Source of the DNA: Tamarix chinensis
Lineage: Eukaryota > Streptophyta > Magnoliopsida > Caryophyllales > Tamaricaceae
Length of the DNA stretch: 64,000 nucleotides
Reading direction: 5' to 3'
Assembly: GCA_030549775.1 (NCBI GenBank)
Contig: CM060180.1
Span: 80,135,672-80,199,671, forward strand
Below, piece after piece: positions 21,828 through 32,600 of this stretch. Within the stretch, counting starts at the first letter, position 1, and every line of letters begins with the position of its first letter. The notes beneath the pieces are model-generated. The model did not search any database and was not told the origin of the DNA. It worked only from the letters and a program-made list of their open reading frames with translations. The position numbers and the translations under genes are program-made.

Positions 21828-24002
21828 TCCATAATTTCCCCTTCTATTCACCTTTCTTTTAGCCACCGAAATACTTAACTTTCCAGTATTCACCTTCTCC
21901 CTTCTTTACTTTGATCCCTATAGTAAAATTTCTTACTCTTTCAATACTTTCTCTAGCTCCCTCTTATTTTAATTATTGAATAAGAAAGAATTAGATTTAG
22001 GAAAAAGATTAAGTGGTTTGGCTGAGTTATCTTCTATATTCCTTTGGGTGTGGTATGTTCATTCTTTCCCTTATATTTTGGGTTTAAATTTTTTTGTGTT
22101 ATTTACGAACCTCTGCATTAAAGTTTGTTATTTTTAAGATTTTTAAAGTTAAGGATTTCATAGGTTGAGTGTTCTTATTAAAGGAATTTTTTTCTATATC
22201 AAGTAAGTTATTCTTGTTTCAAAAATGGGTTATGAGTATTCTTACATGACATGAAACTCTTTAAGTTTGATATTACATGTTTTCATGAATATGTAGCTCA
22301 TATAGTTGGATTTGGATGGTTAGATTATGTATTGTGAGTGAAAAGCATGAATCTTGAGGAAAGATTGGGTTGTTATGATAAACGATGAACTATGCAACTA
22401 AAATTAAGCTAAAAATGTGTTATATGATGTAAGAACATATCCTAATGTGGTATGGTAAAGATTTATAAGCATGATCTGCATAAAAATGACTATTTAGTGC
22501 TATTGGAGGGCTTATAGATTAAGTGGTTAGGTCAAATCAATTGATTGGTTGACCCAACCCATCGAATACTATGCCTAAAGAGACCTTGGTCTTATTTACT
22601 ACTTTAACCCATTGGCTTGTTAGGTAGAACCAATCAACTTTTTATGAACAATTTACTCATTTGCCCAAAAAAATTGATTGGTTTGAGGAAAATCATGGTT
22701 TGGTTGAGTTAAACCAATCAAATGGTTGGTCCAAACCGATCAACTGGTTGGGCCAAATCGATCGACTAGTTCAGTCAGTTTGTGTTATGTGGCTATTCTT
22801 GATTTGGATATGCTTTGCGGCTATACATGTGATTGTTATATATTTATTTAAGTAATAAAATAAATATATTATCATGGATTAATGACCTACAAATGGGTTA
22901 AATGGACCATGATGTATGACATACTCAATGGGTATTATAAATGCTTTATGGGTGTACCTCATATGAAATGTGACGGTTCTTAAGAAATATGGTGATGAAA
23001 CACATAATTTTCTTGAATGAAATAATATAATGGGCATGATAGGTGTTGGAAAATCATAAATGGAAACCCCACACATGGTTGGGGGATGGAAATGGATTAA
23101 TATAGAAGTGATATGTTAATTTCCTACTTGTTCTTTATATGAGCTTTGTGTGATAACCCAATCTCATTTATAATATACTAGTCATTTAAAGAAAAAGATA
23201 ATCAAGTTGTGCACGTATATGGGTTACTAGATCCTTAATTAGTTACCAGGGGTTAGTTTGCCTTAAGGCATTTAATGGTTCCTTTAGGCTTTGACTTTAG
23301 GTAGGATCCTAGTAGATCTTGGTACCTTACCTACTCTAGACACAGATGATGTAATAGGGGGTATCGAGACTTAATTGGTTTAGTTACCTAGGTAGTTTGC
23401 TTTGGCTTGGAATTATGTCCATATAAGCTGGCTTTAGCCTATAATTATGTCCATTATGGTTTGCTTCAACCTAGACTTGTCTATTATTGTTATTAGCTTC
23501 GGCCTTGACTTTATGCCCATTTATTTGGATAGGCCTCCATGGTATGTGAGACTATGGGATAATGCAAAGTATATTGCTTGATAATGAATAATTGGATAAT
23601 GATTGGAATGAATGGTTAGATAGTAATAATAGTAAAATTCATAATGATATTGGATAATGTCTTGAATGAATAACTAGTTAATAATTGGTGTGATTGATTG
23701 AATGTTGACCTATATCAGTTTATAGATAATAAGAAAATGGTATAACTTAATAAATTGAGCAAGTTGGAAAATAAATCCTAATGGTTATATGGAACAATCT
23801 GCTTAGTACATGTGTGTAATTATCTATGATATTATACTATGATCATAAGCATATTATGTTTGGAGTTGCCTAAGTTATGCATGATAGTGAACCCTAGTGT
23901 ATTACTACACTTGCTTATATATAATTGGTAGTGGTGCATGTTTAGTATGAATTCCATATTGATTGCATTTGTATGCTTATGAATTTTGTTGAGGAGGTAA
24001 TT

Positions 24003-25019
24003 TGATGTAAGAGAAAATACTCAAGAATTGGCATTCATCATTATGGAACCAATTATTATACATTTAGAAAGGATCTCCCACAAAATTAAAGACAAATAGA
24101 TTGTTACATTGATAGTTATAGATAAAACGTACCATATAAGCTACTAGACGTATATGCATGTGCATGCATGGTATGCATGTAGTGCATGGCTATATGCATG
24201 GGTGAAATAATATGCAGCTTGGACATACATATTAGTTGATTTAGTTAATTAATTAATTAGGTAGTAAAGTTAGAGATTAGCTAAAGAATAAAGTAGCATA
24301 AATCTACCTTTTTGAAGAATATTCTATATTCTATATTCTAATATCTTTTAGCTAGGTATCTTTTGAAGCATTATATATTTTAGCTAGTATTTTATAATCG
24401 TTAGTCTTGGCTATGTAAATCCATAGAAACCATGATTAGAGAGAGATCGGCAATAATTGAATTTGAATGTAAATTGCAAGTATTGAATTCTATGTGAGTT
24501 CATCTCAAGTATAATCGAATATCTATGAACAATTAATCTTAAAACTCCGAATCTCCACATTAATGTAAACTAGAGATTAAGCACTGTCTTTCTAAACTCC
24601 ATAAACCATGCCATTATTAGACATATTCATCATCCAATCTCATCCAAAAATTGAAGCCCTAATTTGAAAAACTCTAAACTTAATTTACCATTTAAAACCC
24701 TAACCTTAATTTTCAAACACAAACCATAACCTTATCCCATAAAGCCATCCATCATAAAAACCTAATCATTGAATCATCCTCATCATCATCTCATCATTGT
24801 TGAATCATATTCATCATTCATCCATTAAATTTGAATCATCATCCTCGAATCATCAAAACCATCAAATCATCATCACCACCATCAAATCATCATCATTATT
24901 CTACCCCATTTGGTTACCTACATCATTAATTCACCATTTTTAATCATCTTCTTCCTAATTACAACATAATTGAGCATTAGTGTTACATATTTAGTAACTC
25001 CACATTCCCACACACATCA
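24003..25019 (+). repeat. Element G 5' LTR
   Basis: Begins TGATGTAAGAG and ends CACACATCA. It matches 29548-30528 throughout, including a run of ATCATC-rich sequence near the end (24770-24900). Confidence 0.85.
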
Positions 25020-25022
25020 ATT

Positions 25023-25036
25023 TTGGTATCTAAACC
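25023..25036 (+). promoter_or_regulatory. tRNA primer binding site of element G
   Basis: TTGGTATCTAAACC a few bases after the LTR, resembling the initiator-Met primer site. Confidence 0.65.
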
Positions 25037-25199
25037 TTAGGATTGATCTATTATGATCAAGATCTTGTCTTTCCTCAAGATTCTTGGAAGAACATGTCTC
25101 TTCTTCAAGATTCTCCCAAGAATTCATCAAGAAGACACCAAAATCCAAGCAATTGGAGGTGTTTTTGGAGAAGCACCACTCAGTTGGTGAATGAAGGAG

Positions 25200-26200
25200 A
25201 TGGCAAACCAAGAGGAAGACTTGAGAGATATTCTCAAGGTCTTTGTGGGTGAAATTAAGGAGGTAAAGCTATGAGTGGGAAGAATAGATACTTCACAAGC
25301 TCATGGGTCACACAAGCAACTACAAAACCAAAGGGAGAAAATAGAAGAAGACTATATGAGAAAGGTAAAAAATAAATTGGAGGAAGGAGAAGAGAGTGTG
25401 GGAAATTATATAAGACCACATGGCACCTCAAGAAGAACCTACAATGATGTGGAGAAAGGAATCCGATTTGATCTACCCAACTTCAAAGGTAATCTTGATC
25501 GGGAATCTTTTCTCTAATGGTTGTAAATTGTTGAATCTATTTTTGAGTACAAAGAGATTGATGATGACAAGAGGTACCAAATAGAAATATTAAACTTTTA
25601 AAAATTTGCTAGAGTGTGGTATGATAATTTAAAGAGGAGAAGGGAGAAAGAAGGAAAACCAAGAATCAGGTCATAGGAAAAATAAAAAAAATACTCAAAG
25701 AAGAAATTTGTACCTCAAGAATATGGGAAAGAGAATTCATAAAAATTACTACTTTGAGGTAAGAGTTTCTTAGAGTTGAGGAGTACATTCGAGAGTTTGA
25801 AAGGTTATATCTCATTTGTGATGTTCAAGAAAGAGAAGAATAAACGTATGCATGATTCATTAGAGGGATAAATATGAATATTAGAGAGAAGGTGGAGGTG
25901 TATCCCTATGAAGTGTTTGAAAACCTAGAAGCAATCAAGTTTGAAAAATAGTTGAAGAGAATAAAGCTACCAAACAAGTCAACCAATGCTCCATATGGTT
26001 CAACTTTTAAGGGGGTGTCAAAGACATCAATTTTTCAAGCCACAAATTGATAAAATGTTAGAAAGTTTACTCATGAAGAAAAGGGTAAGGATCAAGTGGT
26101 TGATAAGGTGAAAAAGAAATGCTTCAAGTGTAGTGGTTATGGTCACTTTCCCTGGGTCAAGTATGGAGGCTTGAGATGATAATGAAGATATTGATGTAGA
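25200..26200 (+). pseudogene. Element G gag remnant
   Basis: The best piece is at 25275-25517 and ends IRFDLPNFKGNLDRESFL, a usual gag core start (xIPxFxGxxDxExFLxW). The following broken frame keeps YQIEILNF and ARVWYDNL, consistent with the gag core, and a zinc-knuckle beginning CFKCSGYGHF near 26127-26156 whose last cysteine is not found. Stops and frameshifts are scattered through the region. Confidence 0.75.
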
Positions 26201-26289
26201 CCTTGAAGAATAAAGTTATAGCCCAGAGGATGCTTTGGAAGAGGGCCAAGTGGATTTCTATGTGTTGAAAAAGGTGCTCTAAGTACAAC

Positions 26290-26700
26290 AACAGCCTCAA
26301 ATTACTCAAACGGAGAAGATTTTTAAGGCCAAGTGTAGATTTGGTGATAACGTGTGTGAAGTCATCATTTATAGTGGCTCATGCACTAATGTTGCTAGTG
26401 AGAAGATGGTGAGAAATCTTGGTTTAGAAATTGTGGGTCATCTAAGACCATATTCACTTTGATGGCTCGATAAAGGCAAATGTGTAAGTGTAACCAAACA
26501 AACTCTTATCTCTTCTAGATTGAAAATTATTTTGATAATGTTTTATGTATTATTCTACCTACTGATTCTTGTCACATTTTGTTGGGGAGGCCATGGCAAT
26601 TTGATAGAAAGGTTGTGCATGATGTAGCCCTTAATGAGTATGTGGTGTGCAAGGGCCAAAAGAAGTTTAGGCTAAAACCTAATCTAGATTGGGAGGATTT
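26290..26700 (+). pseudogene. Element G protease remnant, catalytic aspartate lost
   Basis: Reads AKCRFGDNVCEVIIYSGSCTNVAS near 26330-26400 in one open stretch (shown here as two short motifs: VCEVIIYSGSC and TNVAS). The family motif is IIDSGSCTNVAS, so the catalytic aspartate is tyrosine. Further pieces such as RLKIILIMFYV agree with the protease fold but are shifted in frame. Confidence 0.75.
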
Positions 26701-26806
26701 AGTTTTGAGGAATGAAAAGGAAGAAGGAACCGAGAGCATATAGTGAAACAAAGAAGAGAAAAAGAATGAAGATATCGAGTGTAGGAAGGGAAGAAAAAAG
26801 AGTAGA

Positions 26807-28250
26807 ATGGGATTGTTGACCCTTAAGGAATCTGAGATGGTTGAAGCAATCAAAGATGAGAAAATATGCTATGCATTAGTCGTAAAGGAGGTCCAACTAG
26901 GGAAGAATGCTAATATGGATCCAAAATTACAACAAGTGATGAGAGAGTTTGCCGATATTTTTTGGATGAGTTGCCGAGTGGGCTACCTCCTTTGAGAGGT
27001 ATTGAGCATGCTATTCATCTTATGATAGGAGTCCCATTACCAAACAAGCCAGCTTATACATACAATCCGGATGAGGATAATGAGCTATAGAGACAAGTGC
27101 AAGAATTGTTGGACCAAGGCTATGTTCGAGAGAGTATGAGTCCATGTGGGGTTCCAGCTTTGTTGGTGCCTAAGAAGGATGGTACATGGATGATGTGTAT
27201 TGATTTGATAGAAATAAACAACATCATAATTAAGTACAGATTTTCGATACCAAGATTGGATGACACGTTAGATGAGTTGCATGGTGCAAAGGTGCTCTCA
27301 AAGATTGATCTTATATGTGGCTATCATCAAATGAGAATAGGGGATGGGGAATAGTGGAAGATAGCCTCCAAGACTAATTATGATTTGAATGAGTGGTTGG
27401 TGATGCCATTTAGGCTATTTAATGCACCAAGTTTCTCCATAAGATTGATGACCGAGGTACTTAGACCCTTCCTTAGATTCTTTATTGTTGTTTACCTTAA
27501 TGATATCTTGGTATATTGCAAGAGTGAGGTCAAGCACATAAAACACTTAAAGAAGATATTTGACAAACTTAGAGAGGTGAAGCTCTATGGTAAGTTGGAA
27601 AAATATGATTGTATGATGTAAAGGGTGGTTTTCCTTGGTTATATTGTGAGTGGAGATATTATTAGAGTTGATCCATCAAAGGTGGATGATATCCAAACAT
27701 GGCCTATTCCTATTAATGTCCATGAAGTTTGAAGTTTCCATAGGTTGGCTTCATTTTATAGGCGGTTCATCAAAGACTTCTCCACCATGCTAGCACCTAT
27801 CCCAAAATTGATGAATATATGAGAGTACCATTAGAATGATCAAGCAACAAAGGCTTTTGAAGACTTCAAGAAAAAGCTCTCAAATGCACCAGTATTATCT
27901 TTACCTTATTTTGATAAACTGTTTGAAGTAACATATGATGCTAGTGGTGTAGGAATTGGTGGTGTGCTCTCACAAGAAAAGAAACCTATTGCCTCCTTTG
28001 GTAAAATGTTGAATGATGCAAGACTCAACTATTTGACTTATGTTAAAGAGTTCTACGCTATTGTGTATTATTTGGAGATATGGAGCCATTACTTGAGAAC
28101 CAAGCCTTTTGAATTCACTCGGATCATGAGAGTTCAAAGAATTTTCATGGTCAAAAGAAGGTGAGTCTAAGACATGCTAAGTGGATAAGCTTATTGCAAA
28201 TATTTATGTACTCTACAAGACATGTGGATGGAAAATAGAATACTGTGGTA
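26807..28250 (+). pseudogene. Element G reverse transcriptase and RNase H remnant
   Basis: RT starts near 27040 ([31 protein letters not shown]) and continues with [34 protein letters not shown], a GYHQMRI motif, MPFRLFNAPS and the catalytic box VVYLNDILVY near 27490-27520. The family form is YVDD or YFDD, so the first catalytic aspartate is asparagine here. The thumb (FLGYIVSGD, YRRFIKDFS) leads into RNase [21 protein letters not shown] at 27930-27990 and [15 protein letters not shown] near 28035. Stops occur at 27351, 27619 and elsewhere. Confidence 0.9.
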
Positions 28251-28299
28251 GATGCATTATCTAGAAGGACCATTTTACTTACCTTGATGGATGCAAAGC

Positions 28300-29565
28300 T
28301 TTTGGGGTTCAAGATGTTGAAGAGTTAATATTCCATGGATGCTGATTTTTCCATGATCCTTAAAGATTGCAATAAACAAGGAAGTCATGGAGCGTATGTT
28401 CTTCGAGATGGGTTCTTATTCAAACATAACAAATTGTGTGTACCTAAGTTCTTAGTTTGAGACTTACTAATCAAAGAGGTGCATAAAGGAGGAATTGTAG
28501 GACACTTTGGCGTTCACAAGACTTTAGATTTGTTTCAAGAACATTTCTATTATCCGAGAATGCAAAAGGGGCTATAAGCTATGGTTGCTAAGTGTGCTAC
28601 ATGTTAAAAGGGCAAGAGTTTCTTCAGTAAATGGTTATATGGGCATTTACCCATTCCTAATCAACCATGTAAAGGTGTTAATATGGATTTTATTAAGGGA
28701 TTACCTGGGATAGAAAGAGGTAAGGATTCTATTATGTTTGTGGTGGATCAATTTTCCAAGATGGCTCATTTTGCTCGATGTTAGAAGACCAATGATGCTA
28801 CTCTTGTTACAAATTTTTATTTCAAGGAGATTTTGAGATTGCATGGGATACCAAGGAGAATAGTTTCACATAGAGATGTGAAATTCCTAAGTTATTTTTG
28901 GAATACATTATGGCACATGCTAGGAAGGAAGCTTCTATTTATCACATCGTATTGTCCTCAAAAGGATAGACAAACCAAAGATAATAATAGACATTTGGGC
29001 ACTTTTATAAGGTCATTAGTGAGTAAGAGTGCTAAGGATTGGGATTTAAAGTTATCATATGCAGAGTTTGCTTACAACTGATGTCCTTCTACTATAACAT
29101 GCTCTAGTCCATTCGAGATAGTATGTGGTATTAATCTATATATGTCGATTGATATCGTCCCATTGAAGAAAGTTGAAGTGAAGAGTCATGATGCACGAGA
29201 GAGAGTGGATTTATTTAAAAAAACTTCATCAAATCAACAATATTGAGAAGGATAATGAAGTATATAAGATAAGAGAAAAAAAGCATAGGAGTCCGCATGT
29301 TTTTCAACTAGGAGATTTGGTATGATTGCTCTCTCAGAAGGATATATTTCCTAATCTAAGAAAGAAAAAGCTTATTCCAAGGGTAGATGGTACATTCAAA
29401 GTACTTCAAAATTTTGGAGAAATTGCTTATGAGTTAGATTTTCCATATTCATATAGTGGGATACCAAGGACATTCAACGTTAGAGACATTAGCCCTTACT
29501 ATAGCGATGTAAAATTTGAGGGTAAATTCAAATCAATAAGGGGAAAATGATAAAACGACAAACAA
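28300..29565 (+). pseudogene. Element G integrase remnant
   Basis: The zinc-binding part keeps HKGGIVGHFGVHKT and CATC (28480-28610), so the HHCC residues are still visible. The catalytic core shows MDFIKGLPG, FVVDQFSKMAHFA and RIVSHRDVKFLSYFW. The glutamate of the DDE triad should stand in a QTEVVNR-like motif, but here it reads DRQTKDNNRHL, so it is lysine. LSYAEFAYN follows. The end (29326-29550) has RKKKLIPRVDGTFKVL and PRTFNVRDISPYY, the usual C-terminal tail of this group. The stop lies next to the polypurine tract. No chromodomain is evident. Confidence 0.88.
29535..29547 (+). promoter_or_regulatory. Polypurine tract of element G
   Basis: AATAAGGGGAAAA directly before the 3' LTR start; it overlaps the end of the integrase frame. 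Confidence 0.7.
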
Positions 29566-30528
29566 TAAATATTTATAATTCATCATTACAAAACCAATCA
29601 TTCTACATTTACAAATGATCTACTATAAAATTAAAGACAAACATATGGTTATGTTGCTAGTTATATATGAAACATACTATATAAGCTACTAGCCGTATGT
29701 GCATGTGCCTTCATGGTATGCATGTAGCATATGGCTACATGCATGGGGGAAATAATATGCATCTTGGACATTCATATTAGTTGATTTATTGATTAATTAG
29801 CAGAGTTAGAGATTAGCTAGAAAATAAAGTAGTATAAATCTACCTTTTTTAAGAATATTCTATATTCTAATATCTTTTAGCTAGGTATCTTTTGAAGCAT
29901 TATACCTTTTAGCTAGTATCTTGCAAGTATTGAGTTCTGTGTGAGTTCATCTATATAAAGCCATAGAACCCACAATTGGAGAGAGATCATCAAGAATTGA
30001 AGTCGAATGCGAATTGTAAGTATTGAGTTCTGTGTGAGTTCATCTTCAGTTTAATAGAATATGTGTAAATAGTTAATCTTAAAACCCTTAATCTCTTCAT
30101 CTGAGTGAATTAGAGATTAAATACTATCTTTATAAAATCTATAACCCATGATATCATTATCTATATCCATCATCCAAGCACATACCAAAATTGAAGTCCA
30201 AACTTGAAAAACCCTAACCCTAATTTACCATTAAAAAAGCTAACCTTAATTTTCGAACACTAACCCCAAGCCTATCCTACAAAACCACCCATCATCAAAC
30301 CCTAATCATCAAATCATCCTCATCATTTTTGAATTGTATACATCATTCATCCATCAAATTTGAATCATCATCATCGAATCATCAACACCATCGAATCATC
30401 ATCATTATTCTACCCTATTCGAATACCTACATCATTAATTCACTACCTTTGAATCATCCTCTTCTTATTAAAACATAATAGAGAATTATTTTTACACATT
30501 TAGTAATTCCAAATTCCCACACACATCG
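29548..30528 (+). repeat. Element G 3' LTR
   Basis: Starts TGATAAAACGACAAAC and ends CACACATCG. It contains a 25-30-bp duplicated segment (29927-29952 and 30018-30047) that is single in the 5' LTR. Confidence 0.85.
29952..29959 (+). promoter_or_regulatory. TATA box in element G 3' LTR
   Basis: TATATAAA. The matching place in the 5' LTR reads CTATGTAAATCC, so this box is seen in only one LTR. Confidence 0.45.
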
Positions 30529-31059
30529 AACTTAGCTTACTTAGTACATTGCATACTAATGTGTCTGCTTGCTCGGTCAATTACTCATTCCCACAAGTAG
30601 AGGGATATGTGTAGATTTTTGAGGATGGCTAGTAGGGGCCTACCTCTACTTGAATTCGGTGCTTGAGAGAATGGAAATCCATAGCTTTTATGTGGTGCAT
30701 AATGGACCATGTTTTTGGGGTCATGCCTTAACTTATTTTCTACAATTATAGCCTTATATTGTTAGCTTATTATTCTCCCTATATTTGACTATATTGGGGA
30801 CTATCAAGGTCTTATATTGTAAATGATCTTTTAAATATTTATGTAACTTAATTTTTTGCATTTTATTTTAAATTGGTTAGTTTGGTTTTAGGCTTGTATC
30901 TAATATAGGGTAGGTAGTTGATGCCTACCCTGTGTTAGGTATGGTGGTAGCACTTAGTTTTTCCTAGGTGTGTTTAGTATTTTTTTATTTCTACACTGTT
31001 TTGAAACATAATTATTCAATTGTGAAAAATAGACGTGTTATAAGTTAAATAAAAAATGT

Positions 31060-32600
31060 GTAACTTATCACTTTGAAAGTTTATTTTTATGATCATCAAA
31101 TCCCCTAACTAACTTATCATTAAAGTGAGATGCACCACTCCCTTTGATTTTATGAGTTTACCTATGAATCTCACTAAAGTTGATGTCTTAATTTTTAATA
31201 ATCCTTAAAAAATTCTAATAATTTGTAATATTCTTGAAAGATAACATTGAAAAAACTACTTGTGTCCATGAGGATCCTTTTCATCAAGCAATTTGCAATT
31301 TCCGCTTCAATAGCCAAAGGGTCATCATGATTTTCCACCATACTTGGCCCTAATTATTTTTTGTAAAATGTACTTCCAATTTATGCATTCTTACTCTCTT
31401 ATTTGTTCAAAGGAAGTCATCATTTCATATGTATACTTTCAAGGTCACATTACTTCTATCCACCAAGAAATCTACTCCTATAATACTGTGAATAATTTTC
31501 TATAACTACTTTCTTTGAGGTTGTGGAGGTAATTATTGAGCTGCCTAAATTTCTTATCTAGTTAAGGTTTATATGTATAGTTCTTTAAATGACCCTTATA
31601 CACTAGTTCTTCTACCACATCACTTAAGGATTGACACTCTTATGTAGTAGGCCCATACTCTTCATGATAGGAACACCACTTTTGGAGGTTTTTTTGTTTC
31701 ATGTTAGCTGCTAAGGAAATGCCTTTGATAATGTCTACTGGCCATTTTCTATACTGTGTATGTGTGAGAGGCTGACCTCTAATGGTGATCATTTTTCAAA
31801 TCTTCTAATTTGAGTCCATTGGCCAAGCGATTGTATTATCAAACTTAGACCCTTATGGTCCCATTCTTGCCTATACTCCTCATTTTTAGGTTGGCATTGT
31901 GGTTGTTTCCATCCTTCTGGTTATTGACCACATCCCCTTACTCATCTCTTTAGCTTCTATTCTTTCTTACACCTCCTTTATCAGAGAAGTGTACAATTGG
32001 TGTTTGGTAGGTACAATTTTTCCACTAAATGTTTATCAATTAAGAATCTAAGAAACAGAAATCTAGGAATGCAATTGTCCAACTTATCTTTCAGCCATAC
32101 TCATTTATCAGAATTACTCAAAAATTGCTAAATAAGTTTTGTTAAAAGTTAGGAGAATCCCATCATAGAAGAAGAGCACTTTTATGACTATTTCCACACA
32201 CCAAATTGCTCAGCAAAATCCATTACAAGGTGATATAATGATTTTATTTATTCAACTATAAGTTTATTAAACCATCTTTGTGCCACACCATTTAGGGTAC
32301 TTGGGTATACCTTACATATGTTATATTCTTGTGCCTAGCTAGTAATATAATATTCAAAAATACATTAAAATGATCCTATGGATATGTGGAATAATAAAAC
32401 CATTTATTAATTAGGATTCTTATTCTCTATGCAGATGTTTTATATATGCTACTTGTGAGGGGTGTTTACCAGTTATAGTTATTAGTTCTATCATTCTTTT
32501 ATCTTATAGCCTTAAGTGCCTTATATATTTGTTGATTCTTATTAGTCCAGTAGAGTTCATGTCCTTAAATATCTTCCTTTTCTTTGTTAGTTTAGTATGC
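31060..32600 (-). pseudogene. Tat-type Ty3/gypsy gag and protease remnant
   Basis: Minus-strand coding debris of a different gypsy lineage. Near 31340-31230 one frame reads HDDPLAIEAEIANCLMKR followed by ILMDTSSFFNVIF, which matches the Tat-type protease start (HxDPLVIxxxIANxxVxRVLVDTGSS); the active site DTGSS is now DTSSF. Near 31690-31560, WCSYHEEYGP and DVVEELVYKGHLKNY match the Tat gag tail (YCxFHxDHGHxTExC, IExLIxxGYLxxF). Broken gag-core pieces such as RWFNKL follow up to about 32420. RT and integrase are absent because a Y-type LTR lies on the 3' side. Confidence 0.65.

Larger units (their letters stand above)
24003..30528 (+). mobile_element. Element G: degraded Ty3/gypsy chromovirus nested in the Y-type LTR
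   Basis: A 6.5-kb plus-strand element with two LTRs (24003-25019, 29548-30528), an initiator-Met primer site, a polypurine tract and gag, pro, RT, RNase H and integrase remnants in order. The protein pattern ([32 protein letters not shown]) belongs to the CRM/Galadriel/Reina side of the plant chromoviruses and differs from elements A-D. No clean target duplication is visible. The LTRs differ at many sites, so the insertion is old. Confidence 0.88.
21102..31042 (+). mobile_element. Y-type LTR, probably solo, split by element G
   Basis: Starts TGTAATACCCCATATT at 21102 and ends CGTGTTATA at 31042. With element G (24003-30528) removed it is about 3.4 kb, like the copy at 46611-50093. The flanking five bases are GGTTA (21097-21101) and AGTTA (31043-31047), a likely aged target duplication with one mismatch. 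No primer site or coding region follows the end, which supports a solo LTR. It carries a TATA box at 21820-21827 and motif clusters at 21237-21345 and 22520-22775. Confidence 0.7.
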
